A stretch of 64,000 bases of DNA from Paraburkholderia sp. LEh10 (GCF_017814945.1 NZ_JAGIPX010000011.1:1-64000); one strand, 5' to 3'. Numbered from the stretch's first letter, positions 26,923 to 35,913 are shown. The notes: generated by a model from the letters alone, not told the origin. A program made the numbers and translations.

Positions 26923-29484
26923 TCAGACCGTTTCGGCGGGCTCCGCCCGCTGTTGCGCGACGACGGGAATGCGAACCGGCCGCTGACGGCGCTCGTCGGG
27001 CGTTGCCGGGCGGATCTGGCCGCGCGTCGCGACGAAGCTCACGTTGTCGTCGCCGCTGTCGCTGTTGACGAAGTGACGGAAGCGCTTGCGCGTCTCCGGG
27101 TCCGTGACGGCCTTCTTCCATTCGCATTCGTACGTATCGACGACGTGCTGCATCTCCGCTTCGAGTTCCGCCGCGATGCCGAGCCTGTCGTTGATGACGA
27201 CGTCGATCAGATAGTCGAGGCCGCCTTCGAGGTTGTCGCGCCATACGCTCGTGCGTTGCAGGCGGTCGGCCGTGCGCACGTAGAACATCAGAAAGCGATC
27301 GATGTAGCGAGTCAGCGTTTCGCGGTCGAGATCCGATGCGATCAGTTCCGCGTGGCGCGGCTTCATGCCGCCATTGCCGCACACATAGAGGTTCCAGCCC
27401 TTCTCCGTCGCGATGACGCCGACGTCCTTGCCCTGCGCTTCCGCGCACTCGCGCGTGCAGCCCGACACGCCGAACTTGATCTTGTGCGGCGCGCGCAGGC
27501 CCTTGTAGCGGTTCTCGAGATCGATGGCGAGACCGACGGAATCGTCGACGCCATAGCGACACCACGTCGAGCCCACGCACGACTTCACTGTGCGCAACGA
27601 TTTGCCGTACGCGTGGCCCGACTCGAAGCCCGCTGCGATCAGCTCTTCCCAGATCGACGGAAGCTGCTCGACGCGCGCGCCGAACAGATCGACGCGCTGG
27701 CCGCCCGTGATCTTCGTGTAAAGACCGTATTTCTTCGCGACCTGTCCAACGGCGATCAGCCCTTCCGGCGTCACTTCGCCACCGGGCATGCGCGGCACGA
27801 CGGAATAGGTGCCGTCGCGCTGGATGTTCGCGAGGTAGTAGTCGTTCGTGTCCTGCAGGCTCGCGTGCTCCTTCTTCAGCACGAAGTCGTTCCAGCACGA
27901 CGCCAGAATGCCAGCGACGGCAGGCTTGCAGATATCGCAACCGAGACCATGACCGTGCTTGTCGAGCAGCGCGCCGAACGTCTTGATGCGTTCGACGCGT
28001 ACGAGGTGATACAGCTCCTGGCGCGAAAACGCAAAGTGCTCGCAGAGATGGTTGTTGACGGCGAGGCCCTGCTTCTTCATCTCGGCCTTCATCACCTGCG
28101 TGACGAGCGGCACGCAGCCGCCGCAAGCCGTGCCCGCCTTCGTCGCGTTCTTCACGTCGCCGATCGTCGTCGCGCCCGCGCAGACGGCCGCGCAGATCGC
28201 GCCCTTCGACACGTTGTTGCACGAGCAGATCTGCGCGCTCCCGGGCAACGCATCGACGCCGAGCGCGGGCTTCGCGTTGCCGTCCGCTTGCGGCAGGATC
28301 AGGAATTCAGGCGACTCCGGCAATTCGATCCGGTTCAGCATCATTTGCAGCAGCGTGCCGTACTCGCTTGCGTCGCCGACCATCACGCCGCCCAGCAGAT
28401 ACTTGCCGCAATCGGACACAACGAGCTTCTTGTAGACCTGTTTGCGCTCGTCGCTGAACTGATAGGTGCGGCTGCCCGCCGTCGCGCCGTGCGCATCGCC
28501 GAGGCTCGCGACATCGACGCCCATCAGCTTCAGCTTCGTGCTCATGTCCGCGCCGCCGAACTCGGCCTGCTCGCCCAGCAGATGCTTCGCCGTCACGCGC
28601 GCCATTTCATAGCCGGGCGCGACGAGGCCGAAAATCTGGCCGTTCCACAGCGCGCATTCGCCGATCGCATAGATATCGGCGTCGCTCGTGCGGCAATGGT
28701 CGTCGATCACGATGCCGCCGCGCGGGCCGACAGCGAGGCCGCTCGCGCGCGCGATCTCGTCGCGCGGACGAATGCCAGCGGAGAACACGATCATGTCGGT
28801 GTCGAGATGGCTGCCGTCGGCGAACCGCATGCGGTGCGTGCCCGCTTCGCCATCGACGATTTCGAGCGTGTTCTTCTGCGTATGTACGCTCACGCCGAGT
28901 TCTTCGATCTTGCCGCGCAGCATCTTGCCGCCGCCGTCGTCCACCTGCACCGCCATCAGGCGCGGCGCGAATTCGACCACGTGCGTGTCGAGGCCCATGT
29001 CGCGCAGCGCCTTCGCGCATTCGAGACCCAGCAGGCCGCCGCCCACGACGACACCCGTCTTCGAACGCGCGCCGCATTCCTGCATCGCTTCGAGGTCTTC
29101 GATCGTGCGATACACGAAACAGTCGGTGCGATCCTTGCCGGGCACGGGCGGCACGAATGCATACGAGCCCGTCGCGATCACGAGCTTGTCGTAGGCGAGC
29201 GTCTCGCCCGTCGATACCGTCACCGTATGCGCGTTGCGATCGATCGACACGGCTTTTGCATTCAGGCGCAACACCATGTCGTCGCGATCGAAGAAACCCG
29301 GCGCGACGAGCGACAGGTCGTCGGCGCTCTTGCCGGAGAAGAACTCCGACAGATGCACGCGATCGTACGCAGCACGCGGCTCCTCGCACAGCACCGTGAT
29401 GTCGGGGCGGGCGGCGGACTGTTCCGCGAGGCATTCGAGCAGTTTGTGGCCGACCATGCCGTGGCCGATAACGATGACTTTCAT
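26923..29484 (-). CDS. nirB: NAD(P)H-nitrite reductase large subunit
   Basis: An 853-residue cytoplasmic enzyme reducing nitrite to ammonia. Order: FAD/NAD(P) pyridine-nucleotide oxidoreductase domains (VIGHGMVGHKLLE; VVVGGGLLGLECAKAL), a BFD-like [2Fe-2S] domain (ICSCNNVSKG, ACGGCVPL) and a related Cys-rich segment (GLGCDICKPA). Then come the ferredoxin-like nitrite/sulfite reductase half-domain and the sirohaem/[4Fe-4S] motif (SCVGSTWCRYG, GVSGCTRECAEAQ). The ATG at 29484 begins the FAD motif; upstream sequence in the same frame belongs to a different reading. It lies 26 bases downstream of narK. Confidence 0.93.
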   Translation of the reverse strand: MKVIVIGHGMVGHKLLECLAEQSAARPDITVLCEEPRAAYDRVHLSEFFSGKSADDLSLVAPGFFDRDDMVLRLNAKAVSIDRNAHTVTVSTGETLAYDKLVIATGSYAFVPPVPGKDRTDCFVYRTIEDLEAMQECGARSKTGVVVGGGLLGLECAKALRDMGLDTHVVEFAPRLMAVQVDDGGGKMLRGKIEELGVSVHTQKNTLEIVDGEAGTHRMRFADGSHLDTDMIVFSAGIRPRDEIARASGLAVGPRGGIVIDDHCRTSDADIYAIGECALWNGQIFGLVAPGYEMARVTAKHLLGEQAEFGGADMSTKLKLMGVDVASLGDAHGATAGSRTYQFSDERKQVYKKLVVSDCGKYLLGGVMVGDASEYGTLLQMMLNRIELPESPEFLILPQADGNAKPALGVDALPGSAQICSCNNVSKGAICAAVCAGATTIGDVKNATKAGTACGGCVPLVTQVMKAEMKKQGLAVNNHLCEHFAFSRQELYHLVRVERIKTFGALLDKHGHGLGCDICKPAVAGILASCWNDFVLKKEHASLQDTNDYYLANIQRDGTYSVVPRMPGGEVTPEGLIAVGQVAKKYGLYTKITGGQRVDLFGARVEQLPSIWEELIAAGFESGHAYGKSLRTVKSCVGSTWCRYGVDDSVGLAIDLENRYKGLRAPHKIKFGVSGCTRECAEAQGKDVGVIATEKGWNLYVCGNGGMKPRHAELIASDLDRETLTRYIDRFLMFYVRTADRLQRTSVWRDNLEGGLDYLIDVVINDRLGIAAELEAEMQHVVDTYECEWKKAVTDPETRKRFRHFVNSDSGDDNVSFVATRGQIRPATPDERRQRPVRIPVVAQQRAEPAETV

Positions 29485-29510
29485 GTCGCCGATCCTGTCA
29501 GAGAGGAGAT

Positions 29511-30812
29511 TCAATTGGCTGCGCCGAGCGCGGTTTCGCGTGCGGCGTGCTCGGCGGAGAAGCGCACCGCGATTGCGCAGATCGCCGATGCGCTGACGAG
29601 CCCGCCGAGCGTGAGCAGTGTTTGATGCAGGTCGCCCATGCCCTTCGCGAGAAAGCCCACGGCGACGGCCCCGACGTTGCCGCCCGCGCCCACGATGCCC
29701 GCAACGCCGCCCAGCGCCTTGCGATCGATGAACGGCACGAGCGCATAGGTCGCGCCGCAGGCCATGTGCGTGAAGAGTCCGAACACGAGCATCGCCAACA
29801 CGGCGAGCCCCGCGTGGCTCGCCTGCGAAAACAGCAGCAGGCCCGCGCCTTCGCCGGCGATGAGGGCGAACAGCAGCATCGAGCGGGCGGACAGGCCGCG
29901 ACGCTTCGCGCTCCAGTCGGATGCGAGGCCGCCCAGCGGACGCGCGAACACGGCAAGCAGACCGAAGCTGCCTGCCGCGAGTCCGGCATCGCGCAGCGAC
30001 AGCTGGAAATGATCGACGTAGTAGATCGCCGCGACGTTGTGGATGAACACTTCGACGCCGAAGCACGCGGCGTAGGTGACGAACAGCATCCATACGCGAT
30101 AGTTGCGCGACGCCGCGAGCAGACTGGACCAGCCACCCTTCTTGCCGCTGTCGATGGCGATGCCTCGCTCGCGCAGTTGCGCGAAGTTGCCTTGCGGGCA
30201 ATCCTGCGTATAGCGCCAGTAGAGCGCGGCCATGACGGGCATCGCGATGCCGGGCAGCACGAGCGTCAGGCGCCATGCATGCGAATCGCTCGCGCCCATC
30301 GCGACGATGCCCGCGAGCATCAGCGGCACGAGCATCTGCGCGGCGCCCGCGCCTGCATTGCCCCAGCCGGCGCTGGTCGCGTTTGCCGTGCCGACCACGT
30401 TGCCCGCGAACATCACCGACGTGTGGTACTGCGTGATCACGAAGCTCGCGCCGACCGCGCCGATACCCAGGCGGCACAACAGGAATGCCGTATAGCTGTG
30501 CGCGAGCGCCGCGCCGAGCACGGGCAGCGCGCCCGCTGCCATCAACGCGACGTAGACTTTGCGCGGGCCGAAACGGTCGCACATCGGACCGACGATCAGG
30601 CGCACGAGAATGGTGATCGCGACAGCGGCGATATTGATGTTCGCCACCTGATCCGCCGACAGATGGAATTCCTGCTTGATGAGCGGCATCAGCGGCGCGC
30701 ACGCGAACCACGCGAAGAAGCAGACGAAGAACGCCATCCACGCGAAGTGGAACGCGCGCATGGCAGGCGTGCGCCAGTTCAGCAGATCGATCGAGGTGGC
30801 TTTGTCGGTCAT
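29511..30812 (-). CDS. narK: nitrate/nitrite MFS transporter (NarK/NasA type)
   Basis: A 433-residue inner-membrane MFS permease with twelve predicted helices. It carries the nitrate/nitrite porter signature, including the glycine-rich segment SAGWGNAGAGAAQMLVPL. The start at 30812 (MTDKATSIDLLNW) matches the usual N terminus. It is first in the assimilatory operon with nirB, nirD and the nitrate reductase fusion, so nitrate import is the likely role. A sigma-54 promoter and leader hairpin lie upstream. Confidence 0.9.
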   Translation of the reverse strand: MTDKATSIDLLNWRTPAMRAFHFAWMAFFVCFFAWFACAPLMPLIKQEFHLSADQVANINIAAVAITILVRLIVGPMCDRFGPRKVYVALMAAGALPVLGAALAHSYTAFLLCRLGIGAVGASFVITQYHTSVMFAGNVVGTANATSAGWGNAGAGAAQMLVPLMLAGIVAMGASDSHAWRLTLVLPGIAMPVMAALYWRYTQDCPQGNFAQLRERGIAIDSGKKGGWSSLLAASRNYRVWMLFVTYAACFGVEVFIHNVAAIYYVDHFQLSLRDAGLAAGSFGLLAVFARPLGGLASDWSAKRRGLSARSMLLFALIAGEGAGLLLFSQASHAGLAVLAMLVFGLFTHMACGATYALVPFIDRKALGGVAGIVGAGGNVGAVAVGFLAKGMGDLHQTLLTLGGLVSASAICAIAVRFSAEHAARETALGAAN

Positions 30813-30834
30813 ATTGCGGGCCTGTAAACGACTG

Positions 30835-30879
30835 CGGCGTCCCACGAAGCTGGTGCGAGACCAGATTCAGGGGACGCCG
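30835..30879 (-). promoter_or_regulatory. structured leader hairpin before narK
   Basis: CGGCGTCCC pairs perfectly with GGGACGCCG (9 bp). Inside, CTGGT pairs with ACCAG around a 5-base loop, with symmetric 6-base internal bulges. It lies 22 bases before the narK start in the leader made from the sigma-54 promoter. There is no U-run. Position and structure would suit a NasT/NasR-type antitermination or translational control element (inference). Confidence 0.5.
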
Positions 30880-30956
30880 TTGTCCAATTCGTCAGTGTCA
30901 CTACTTGGGGATGCTGCTGTGCGGCTCGTCATTGAGGTCGCAACGCGGGGTATCAA

Positions 30957-30972
30957 CGCAAGGGGTGTGCCA
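30957..30972 (-). promoter_or_regulatory. sigma-54 (-24/-12) promoter of the nitrate assimilation operon
   Basis: Minus strand: TGGCACACCCCTTGCG, with GG and GC at the exact required spacing and TGGCAC intact. It lies about 145 bases before narK. NtrC control of nitrate assimilation is the established pattern in proteobacteria. Confidence 0.8.
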
Positions 30973-31055
30973 TGCGGATACTCAGGCGCTGCGAGGCTTG
31001 TTGGGATTGCGTTGGCGGGGTTTTGGAGGGCGGGTCGCCGGGCACGCGCGCTGGC

Positions 31056-31367
31056 TCATGATGATGCCTCGCGGCACAGCGGTGGTGCGGCGCAGCACTG
31101 TGCGTGTGCGTTGTTGGTGCCGATATCGGTGCGACCGTCGCGGGTGCGAGAGATGACGAGTTGACCGGGACGGGTCTTGCGAGGCGACATCACAAATGAC
31201 GGAATAGCGGTGCCGAGCGCACCGGCGAAACAGCTGACCACGAAACCGAAGAAGACGGCGTTGAGTTCCTGCACGCGATTATGAGCGGCGCATTGAGCAT
31301 TCAAAGCATAGGTTTCCGAATCGTTCGTCACATGAACAGAAGGGGTATGCCTGGCATGGCGTCGCAA
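31056..31367 (-). CDS. possible small membrane protein upstream of narK
   Basis: A frame of up to 103 codons on the minus strand with high-GC third positions and one hydrophobic helix (NAVFFGFVVSCFAGALGTAI). The C-terminal part is polar and ends in a Cys/Ala-rich tail. Starts are weak: a TTG directly after GGAGG (31367) or a GTG about 12 codons in. A different, 9-codon ATG frame starting at 31357 uses the same GGAGG at better spacing. No family recognised. It lies upstream of the sigma-54 promoter. Confidence 0.4.
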   Translation of the reverse strand: MRRHARHTPSVHVTNDSETYALNAQCAAHNRVQELNAVFFGFVVSCFAGALGTAIPSFVMSPRKTRPGQLVISRTRDGRTDIGTNNAHAQCCAAPPLCREASS

Positions 31368-31403
31368 CCTCCATGAACGTCAAGTCCAATCGAATCAACA
31401 CTC

Positions 31404-32324
31404 CTACCCCGCCCGCGCCTCCCTCAACTCCGCCGCAATGAAATCGACAAACGCGCGAATCCGCGCGGACATCTGATGCCTTTGCGAATAAACAGCGAAA
31501 ATATCCGCGCCCGGCGTCTCATACGCGGGCAGCACCTGCACGAGCCTTCCATCGGCGAGATATTCGTTGATATCCCACTCCGCGCGCATCAGAATGCCGT
31601 GCCCTTCGAGCGCCCATTTCACCGCGATCTCGCCATCGTTAGTCGTCAGATTGCCGTTGATGCGCACCGCCTCCGTCTTGCGCGCCGCGCCGCGGCCCGT
31701 CGTCAATCGCCACACGCCATACGCTTCATCGCCCTGGCGAATGCCGATGCAGTTATGCCTCACCAGCTCGTGCGGGGTAAGCGGCATGCCATATTCCGCG
31801 ATGTACGAAGGCGCCGCGCACAGCAGCCTCCGATTCGGCGCAAGACGCCGCGCGACTACACGGCTATCGGGCGGCTCGCCGAAACGGATGCAGACATCGA
31901 ACGCATCGTCGGTGAGGGGTGGCGGCGCGACCGACAACTGCAATTGCACCGCAACCTGCGGGTGCCGGTTGACGAAGCGCGAGATGGCAGGTGCGACGTG
32001 ACTGCGCCCAAAGCCGAGCGTCGCATTCACCCGCAGCAGTCCCTTCGGGCTCTTCTTCGCGCTGCCGAGCAGTTCGGAAAGCGCATCGATCTCATCGAGT
32101 ATCCGGCGCGCATGCTCCAGATACACCTCGCCCTCCGGGGTCAGCATCATCCGGCGCGTCGTCCGGTTGACGAGCGGCACGCCCGCGCGCTGCTCCATCT
32201 GCGTCAGACGCTTGCTCACGGCGGCGGGCGTCAACCCCAGCTCGCGCGCCGCCGCGCTCAGACTGCCGGACGCGCCGAGCGTCGAAAAGAAACTCAGGTC
32301 GGTGGGCTGAACGGTCTCGGACAC
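31404..32324 (-). CDS. LysR-family regulator divergent from tartrate dehydrogenase
   Basis: A 306-residue LysR protein. The HTH (GSLSAAARELGLTPAAVSKRLTQME) is followed by the effector-binding domain. GTG start at 32324. It is divergent from the tartrate dehydrogenase gene with a 108-base shared control region, so it probably controls that gene and the broken transporter downstream. Confidence 0.9.
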   Translation of the reverse strand: MSETVQPTDLSFFSTLGASGSLSAAARELGLTPAAVSKRLTQMEQRAGVPLVNRTTRRMMLTPEGEVYLEHARRILDEIDALSELLGSAKKSPKGLLRVNATLGFGRSHVAPAISRFVNRHPQVAVQLQLSVAPPPLTDDAFDVCIRFGEPPDSRVVARRLAPNRRLLCAAPSYIAEYGMPLTPHELVRHNCIGIRQGDEAYGVWRLTTGRGAARKTEAVRINGNLTTNDGEIAVKWALEGHGILMRAEWDINEYLADGRLVQVLPAYETPGADIFAVYSQRHQMSARIRAFVDFIAAELREARAG

Positions 32325-32432
32325 GGTTCGATTTGTGAAATGAAGTTAAAGATGCTTTGAGTCTAGCACCGGTTACTGCACTCCCGGTTAGGTAAAGTCG
32401 GTCCCATTCCCTATCATTTGAAGGAGCGAGAC

Positions 32433-33515
32433 ATGAAGACCTATCGCATCGCGACGATCCCGGGTGACGGCATCGGCAAGGAAGTCGTGCCGGCGGGCAA
32501 GGAAGTGCTGGAAGCGCTGGCGCGCACGAGCAACCGCTTTCGCTTCGAATTCGAAAACTTCGACTGGGGCGCCGACTATTACCGCGAGCATGGCGCGATG
32601 ATGCCCGCGGACGGCCTCGATGCGATCCGCGGCAAGGACGCGATCCTGTTCGGCTCGGCGGGCGACCCGGACGTGCCCGATCACGTGACGCTGTGGGGCC
32701 TGCGCCTGAAAATCTGCCAGGGCCTCGACCAGTACGCGAACGTGCGGCCGACGCGCATTCTTCCCGGCATCGACGCACCGCTTAAACGCTGCAAGCCCGA
32801 AGACCTGAACTGGGTGATCGTGCGCGAAAACTCGGAGGGCGAATATTCCGGCGTGGGCGGCCGCGTGCACCAGGGCCATCCAATCGAAGCCGCCACCGAC
32901 GTGTCGATTCTCACGCGCGCCGGCGTCGAGCGCATCATGCGCTTCGCGTTCCGTCTCGCGCAGTCTCGTCCCCGCAAGCTGCTCACCGTCATCACGAAGA
33001 GCAACGCGCAGCGCCACGCGATGGTGATGTGGGACGAGGTCGCACTGCAGATTTCAAAGGAGTTCCCCGACGTCAAATGGGACAAGGAACTCGTCGATGC
33101 ATCGACGGCGCGCATGATCAACCGTCCCGCGTCGCTCGACACGATCGTCGCCACCAACCTGCACGCCGACATCCTCAGCGATCTCGCCGCCGCGCTCGCG
33201 GGCAGCCTCGGCATCGCGCCGACGGGCAACATCGACCCTGAGCGCCGCTATCCGTCGATGTTCGAACCGATTCACGGCTCGGCCTTCGACATCATGGGCA
33301 AGGGCCTCGCGAATCCGATCGGCACATTCTGGTCGGTCGTGATGCTGCTCGAACACCTCGGCGAATCCGATGCCGCGAAGCGCGTGATGAGCGCGATCGA
33401 AACGGTCACGGCAAACCCGTCGCTGCATACGGGCGATCTCGGCGGCACGGCAACGACGGCGCAAGTGACGGCCGCCGTGTGCGCGCTCGTCGAAAAAGTG
33501 GCGGTAGCCGCGTAA
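32433..33515 (+). CDS. tartrate dehydrogenase/decarboxylase
   Basis: A 360-residue member of the isocitrate/isopropylmalate dehydrogenase family, of the tartrate dehydrogenase (TtuC) type: YRIATIPGDGIGKEVVPAG, GSAGDPDVPDHVTLWGLRL, the substrate-binding VRENSEGEYSG and the NAD-binding GSAFDIMGKGLANP. It needs a divalent metal and NAD, and the family acts on tartrate, malate and similar acids. AAGGAG lies 6 bases before the ATG at 33433-minus-1000 (32433). The next gene is the stump of a transporter, so the original operon paired enzyme and uptake. Confidence 0.88.
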   Translation: MKTYRIATIPGDGIGKEVVPAGKEVLEALARTSNRFRFEFENFDWGADYYREHGAMMPADGLDAIRGKDAILFGSAGDPDVPDHVTLWGLRLKICQGLDQYANVRPTRILPGIDAPLKRCKPEDLNWVIVRENSEGEYSGVGGRVHQGHPIEAATDVSILTRAGVERIMRFAFRLAQSRPRKLLTVITKSNAQRHAMVMWDEVALQISKEFPDVKWDKELVDASTARMINRPASLDTIVATNLHADILSDLAAALAGSLGIAPTGNIDPERRYPSMFEPIHGSAFDIMGKGLANPIGTFWSVVMLLEHLGESDAAKRVMSAIETVTANPSLHTGDLGGTATTAQVTAAVCALVEKVAVAA

Positions 33516-33741
33516 CTCGTCGCATGCGCGACCAGGTCCGTCGCCGCGCGGCTCACGCCACTGCGGCAGCGGACGATGCGAAGCGGCGCGCGTTGTTTCG
33601 AATGACGCGCGCCCGAGGGATTTGCGCTCACAACAACAACTGACCCGTAAAGGGCAAACACCGCGGCAAACAGCGCGGCAAACAGCGCGCAAATCCTGGA
33701 TTGTCCGGCACGGTCCGGCTCAACCTCCAAGGAGGAGACAC

Positions 33742-33864
33742 ATGCAATCGGCACTCGAATCGCGAGTTTCGCGCAAGCTCATGTGGCGGATCATTCCGTT
33801 CGTGATGCTGCTTTACTTCGTCAGCTTTCTCGATCTAAGCAAAGACAAAAAACTCCGCACATAG
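33742..33864 (+). pseudogene. MFS transporter gene truncated by island insertion
   Basis: A good AGGAGG ribosome site and ATG begin a typical MFS N terminus (LMWRIIPFVMLLYFVSFLD). After Asp at 33832-33834, where family members continue with R-V-N and the first periplasmic loop, the frame runs into the 20-bp repeats and stops after nine unrelated codons. Only about 31 native codons remain. By context it was an anion:cation symporter linked to tartrate use. The missing 3' part is not in the window. Confidence 0.85.
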
Positions 33865-33918
33865 ACAAAAAAGCGTGTACATAGACAAAAAAGTCTGTAC
33901 ATGGACAAAAAAGGTTGT
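33839..33918. repeat. four 20-bp tandem repeats at the island end (transposase-binding type)
   Basis: Units begin at 33839, 33859, 33879 and 33899 with an exact 20-base period. The consensus is ACATAGACAAAAAAGNNTGT; the first unit is divergent at its edges. The GACAAAAAA core and abutting arrangement resemble TnsB/MuA-family end sites (Tn7 right end carries abutting 22-bp sites with GACAA). A canonical terminal TGT is not present at the break, so family assignment is inference. Confidence 0.7.
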
Positions 33919-33970
33919 ACCAATAGTCCCGGCAAGACGGAAAAAGCGAGCGCACCGCATGATGCGCTCG

Positions 33971-34384
33971 CTAGAATTGGCCATCACCCTCGTACGCAAC
34001 CATCTTTGCTCGGTCGTCCCATTCCGCAAACTCCGCAGCTAGGCTCGCAGAAGCTTCGGGACCGGCTTCCAATCCCTCGTCCGACCATCGAAAGAAATCT
34101 CGGAAAGGAACGGCGGCACCTGCCTCCAGTAGCGCCTCGGTGCAGCCAACCATGTACGCAAGCCCCACAATCCAGTTGTGGCACACCGACAAGTGAGGAA
34201 ACGAAAAGTACCTGACTTCCGCGCAAGAGTACGCGGCATAGTACTTCTGGTCGTCCACCTCCCAAAGGTCCTGAACCATCGGCTCTCTTCCCACGATAAG
34301 CACCTTCTCGTCAGATAAGTCACCGGCATCCTGCAGTCCCGGCAATTTCGTCAGCCCTCGGCGAGCCCGAAACACAACACTCAT
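33971..34384 (-). CDS. hypothetical protein, paralogue of the next gene
   Basis: A 137-residue acidic soluble protein. It shares with the gene at 34744-35232 the block (A/P)FRD.F(R)...G..AS..LA..FA.WD.RA. The start at 34384 has AGAGG eight bases upstream. No family recognised; small acidic paralogues in tandem near an island end recall immunity-type proteins, but no toxin is seen. Confidence 0.65.
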   Translation of the reverse strand: MSVVFRARRGLTKLPGLQDAGDLSDEKVLIVGREPMVQDLWEVDDQKYYAAYSCAEVRYFSFPHLSVCHNWIVGLAYMVGCTEALLEAGAAVPFRDFFRWSDEGLEAGPEASASLAAEFAEWDDRAKMVAYEGDGQF

Positions 34385-34743
34385 AACATACCTCTTGAAA
34401 AGCCAGATACGATGCAAACAGCAGTTGGCTGCTCGCATCTTTCATTTCGGCTGCTGCGCATGTGCGTCACACAGCCCCCTTGCGTCGATTTATCTAATCG
34501 GGCACGAGGTATAGTGTTGGGTGATGCAGATGACGCAATAACAAAACTCCACGGCTGCACGGGAAGTCTTTTAGATGCGCGTCAAAGTAGCTCGTGAAGG
34601 AAGCCTGATCTTGGCCGGCGACGTCTCAACACTTCACGCATCGACGTCAACCAGAAGAATCGAGCTGGAGGCGTGTTCAACATGCAATGCGCAGGCAACG
34701 GCCCTTACGCCGGCAGACGTTGATTCCCTGTCTCAGTGGCAAC
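34385..34743. other. gap without a supported gene
   Basis: 359 bases between the two minus-strand paralogues. Short frames exist on both strands but none has a ribosome site or coding bias. It presumably holds the promoter of the gene at 33971-34384. Confidence 0.5.
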
Positions 34744-35232
34744 TCACCACGACTGAAGCCAGCACGCGCCGCCTTCAGCAGCCATCTCGAACATGTGGCG
34801 GACCATTCCGTAATAGTAGTAAAAGTCCTCGTCACCAAGAGCCCTCGCGCGTTCGTCCCAAAGAGCGAAGTCTTCAGCGAGCTTCTTCGACGCAACAGGC
34901 CCAAACGTTCCGGAATCGTTGCGGCCGTACCTGAAGATGTCGCGGAACGCGACAGTGCTGTCTTGCTCAGGCGGGTTATCAAGGCCGACCAGTTTCATTA
35001 GCTTGACAACCCAGTCCACGTACGCCCACCACCTGTCAGCGACGCGGTACCAATTTGACTCGTCGTATCGATACATGGCGCCCTCTTCCATGCCTTCCGT
35101 GATGCTCGGGCAGTCCCGATTCGACTCCGTGACTACGTGCACGGTCTCGTCGAAATCCGGATCGCTCAGGACAGCCTCCCGGTCGACTTTCTCCATGTTC
35201 TTGCAAGCAACGAAATAAACGGGACCGCTCAT
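34744..35232 (-). CDS. hypothetical protein, paralogue of the previous gene
   Basis: A 162-residue acidic protein (many Asp/Glu and aromatic residues) with AAAGAGG before its ATG. It shares the AFRDIFRYG...KLAEDFALWDERARAL block with its neighbour but is longer at the N terminus (YFVACKNMEKVDREA) and C terminus. Same strand as its paralogue, consistent with tandem duplication and divergence. Function unknown. Confidence 0.7.
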   Translation of the reverse strand: MSGPVYFVACKNMEKVDREAVLSDPDFDETVHVVTESNRDCPSITEGMEEGAMYRYDESNWYRVADRWWAYVDWVVKLMKLVGLDNPPEQDSTVAFRDIFRYGRNDSGTFGPVASKKLAEDFALWDERARALGDEDFYYYYGMVRHMFEMAAEGGACWLQSW

Positions 35233-35913
35233 GAAAACACCTCTTTAAATAAAGCAGTTATTCGAAATACCACAAGGTATCTTTTTGTCGCCACTGCCCG
35301 ATTACGAAGTTACCGGCTATCTTCGATATCGGCCGTCAGACGTCTGGGCTGATTTATATCATTCGAATTTTGGACGAGACAAGCGATAAAAGGAGGATTT
35401 TTCCAATTCAAACTTAAGTTTTTAAAATCTACTTTATTTTTATCAGCGATTTTCGACCATAAAAAAATTTCCCCTCGCTAACGTTGTGACCCTTTTTTTT
35501 AATTTGACTGTTTGCAGAACCAACGTGCGCTCTTCTGCAGCCGCTAGGCAGGATGGCGGAACGTTGCTGACGTAAGCTTGGAGCGGCATCGGGTCTTGCA
35601 TAGCGGAGTCCTGCCCCATGGGCTGTCCGACGTCGGACCGACCGCGGCCGCCATGGCGTAGCAGGCGATTCTTCTAAAGCTACCCAGACAAGATGAACAG
35701 CACCCCGGGCGCCAAAACGAGCCATGACAGAAACCAGCGCTTATTTATTTAGAGATTTTAATAAGAGTATCGGTAAATCAAAAAATAATGTCCGACATCT
35801 CACGAATTTTGCAATTGCCATGCTATCGTTTATTCAACAGACGGCGGAAACACTGCTGTTCCGCCGACAACTCAATCTCGGATTCCGTCCGAATTACCTG
35901 ACACAAATCTATT
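35233..35913. other. AT-rich gap without a supported gene
   Basis: 681 bases with long A/T runs (for example around 35395-35500), then a GC-rich patch (35520-35720), then another AT-rich stretch before the next gene. No frame has convincing coding features. The mosaic composition suggests joined fragments of different origin. Confidence 0.5.

Noticed and set aside
26896..29625. A 909-codon open frame on the plus strand
   Set aside because: Antisense shadow of nirB; Arg/Ala/His-rich with no domain pattern.
33839..33918. Plasmid-type iterons or a CRISPR array
   Set aside because: Only four units with a 20-base period and no spacers; there is no Rep or Cas gene nearby, and the position at a broken gene fits an element end better.
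35281..35300. Second copy of the island end repeat (CTTTTTGTC)
   Set aside because: A single partial match without the 20-base period or flanking TGTACA; chance in an AT-rich stretch.
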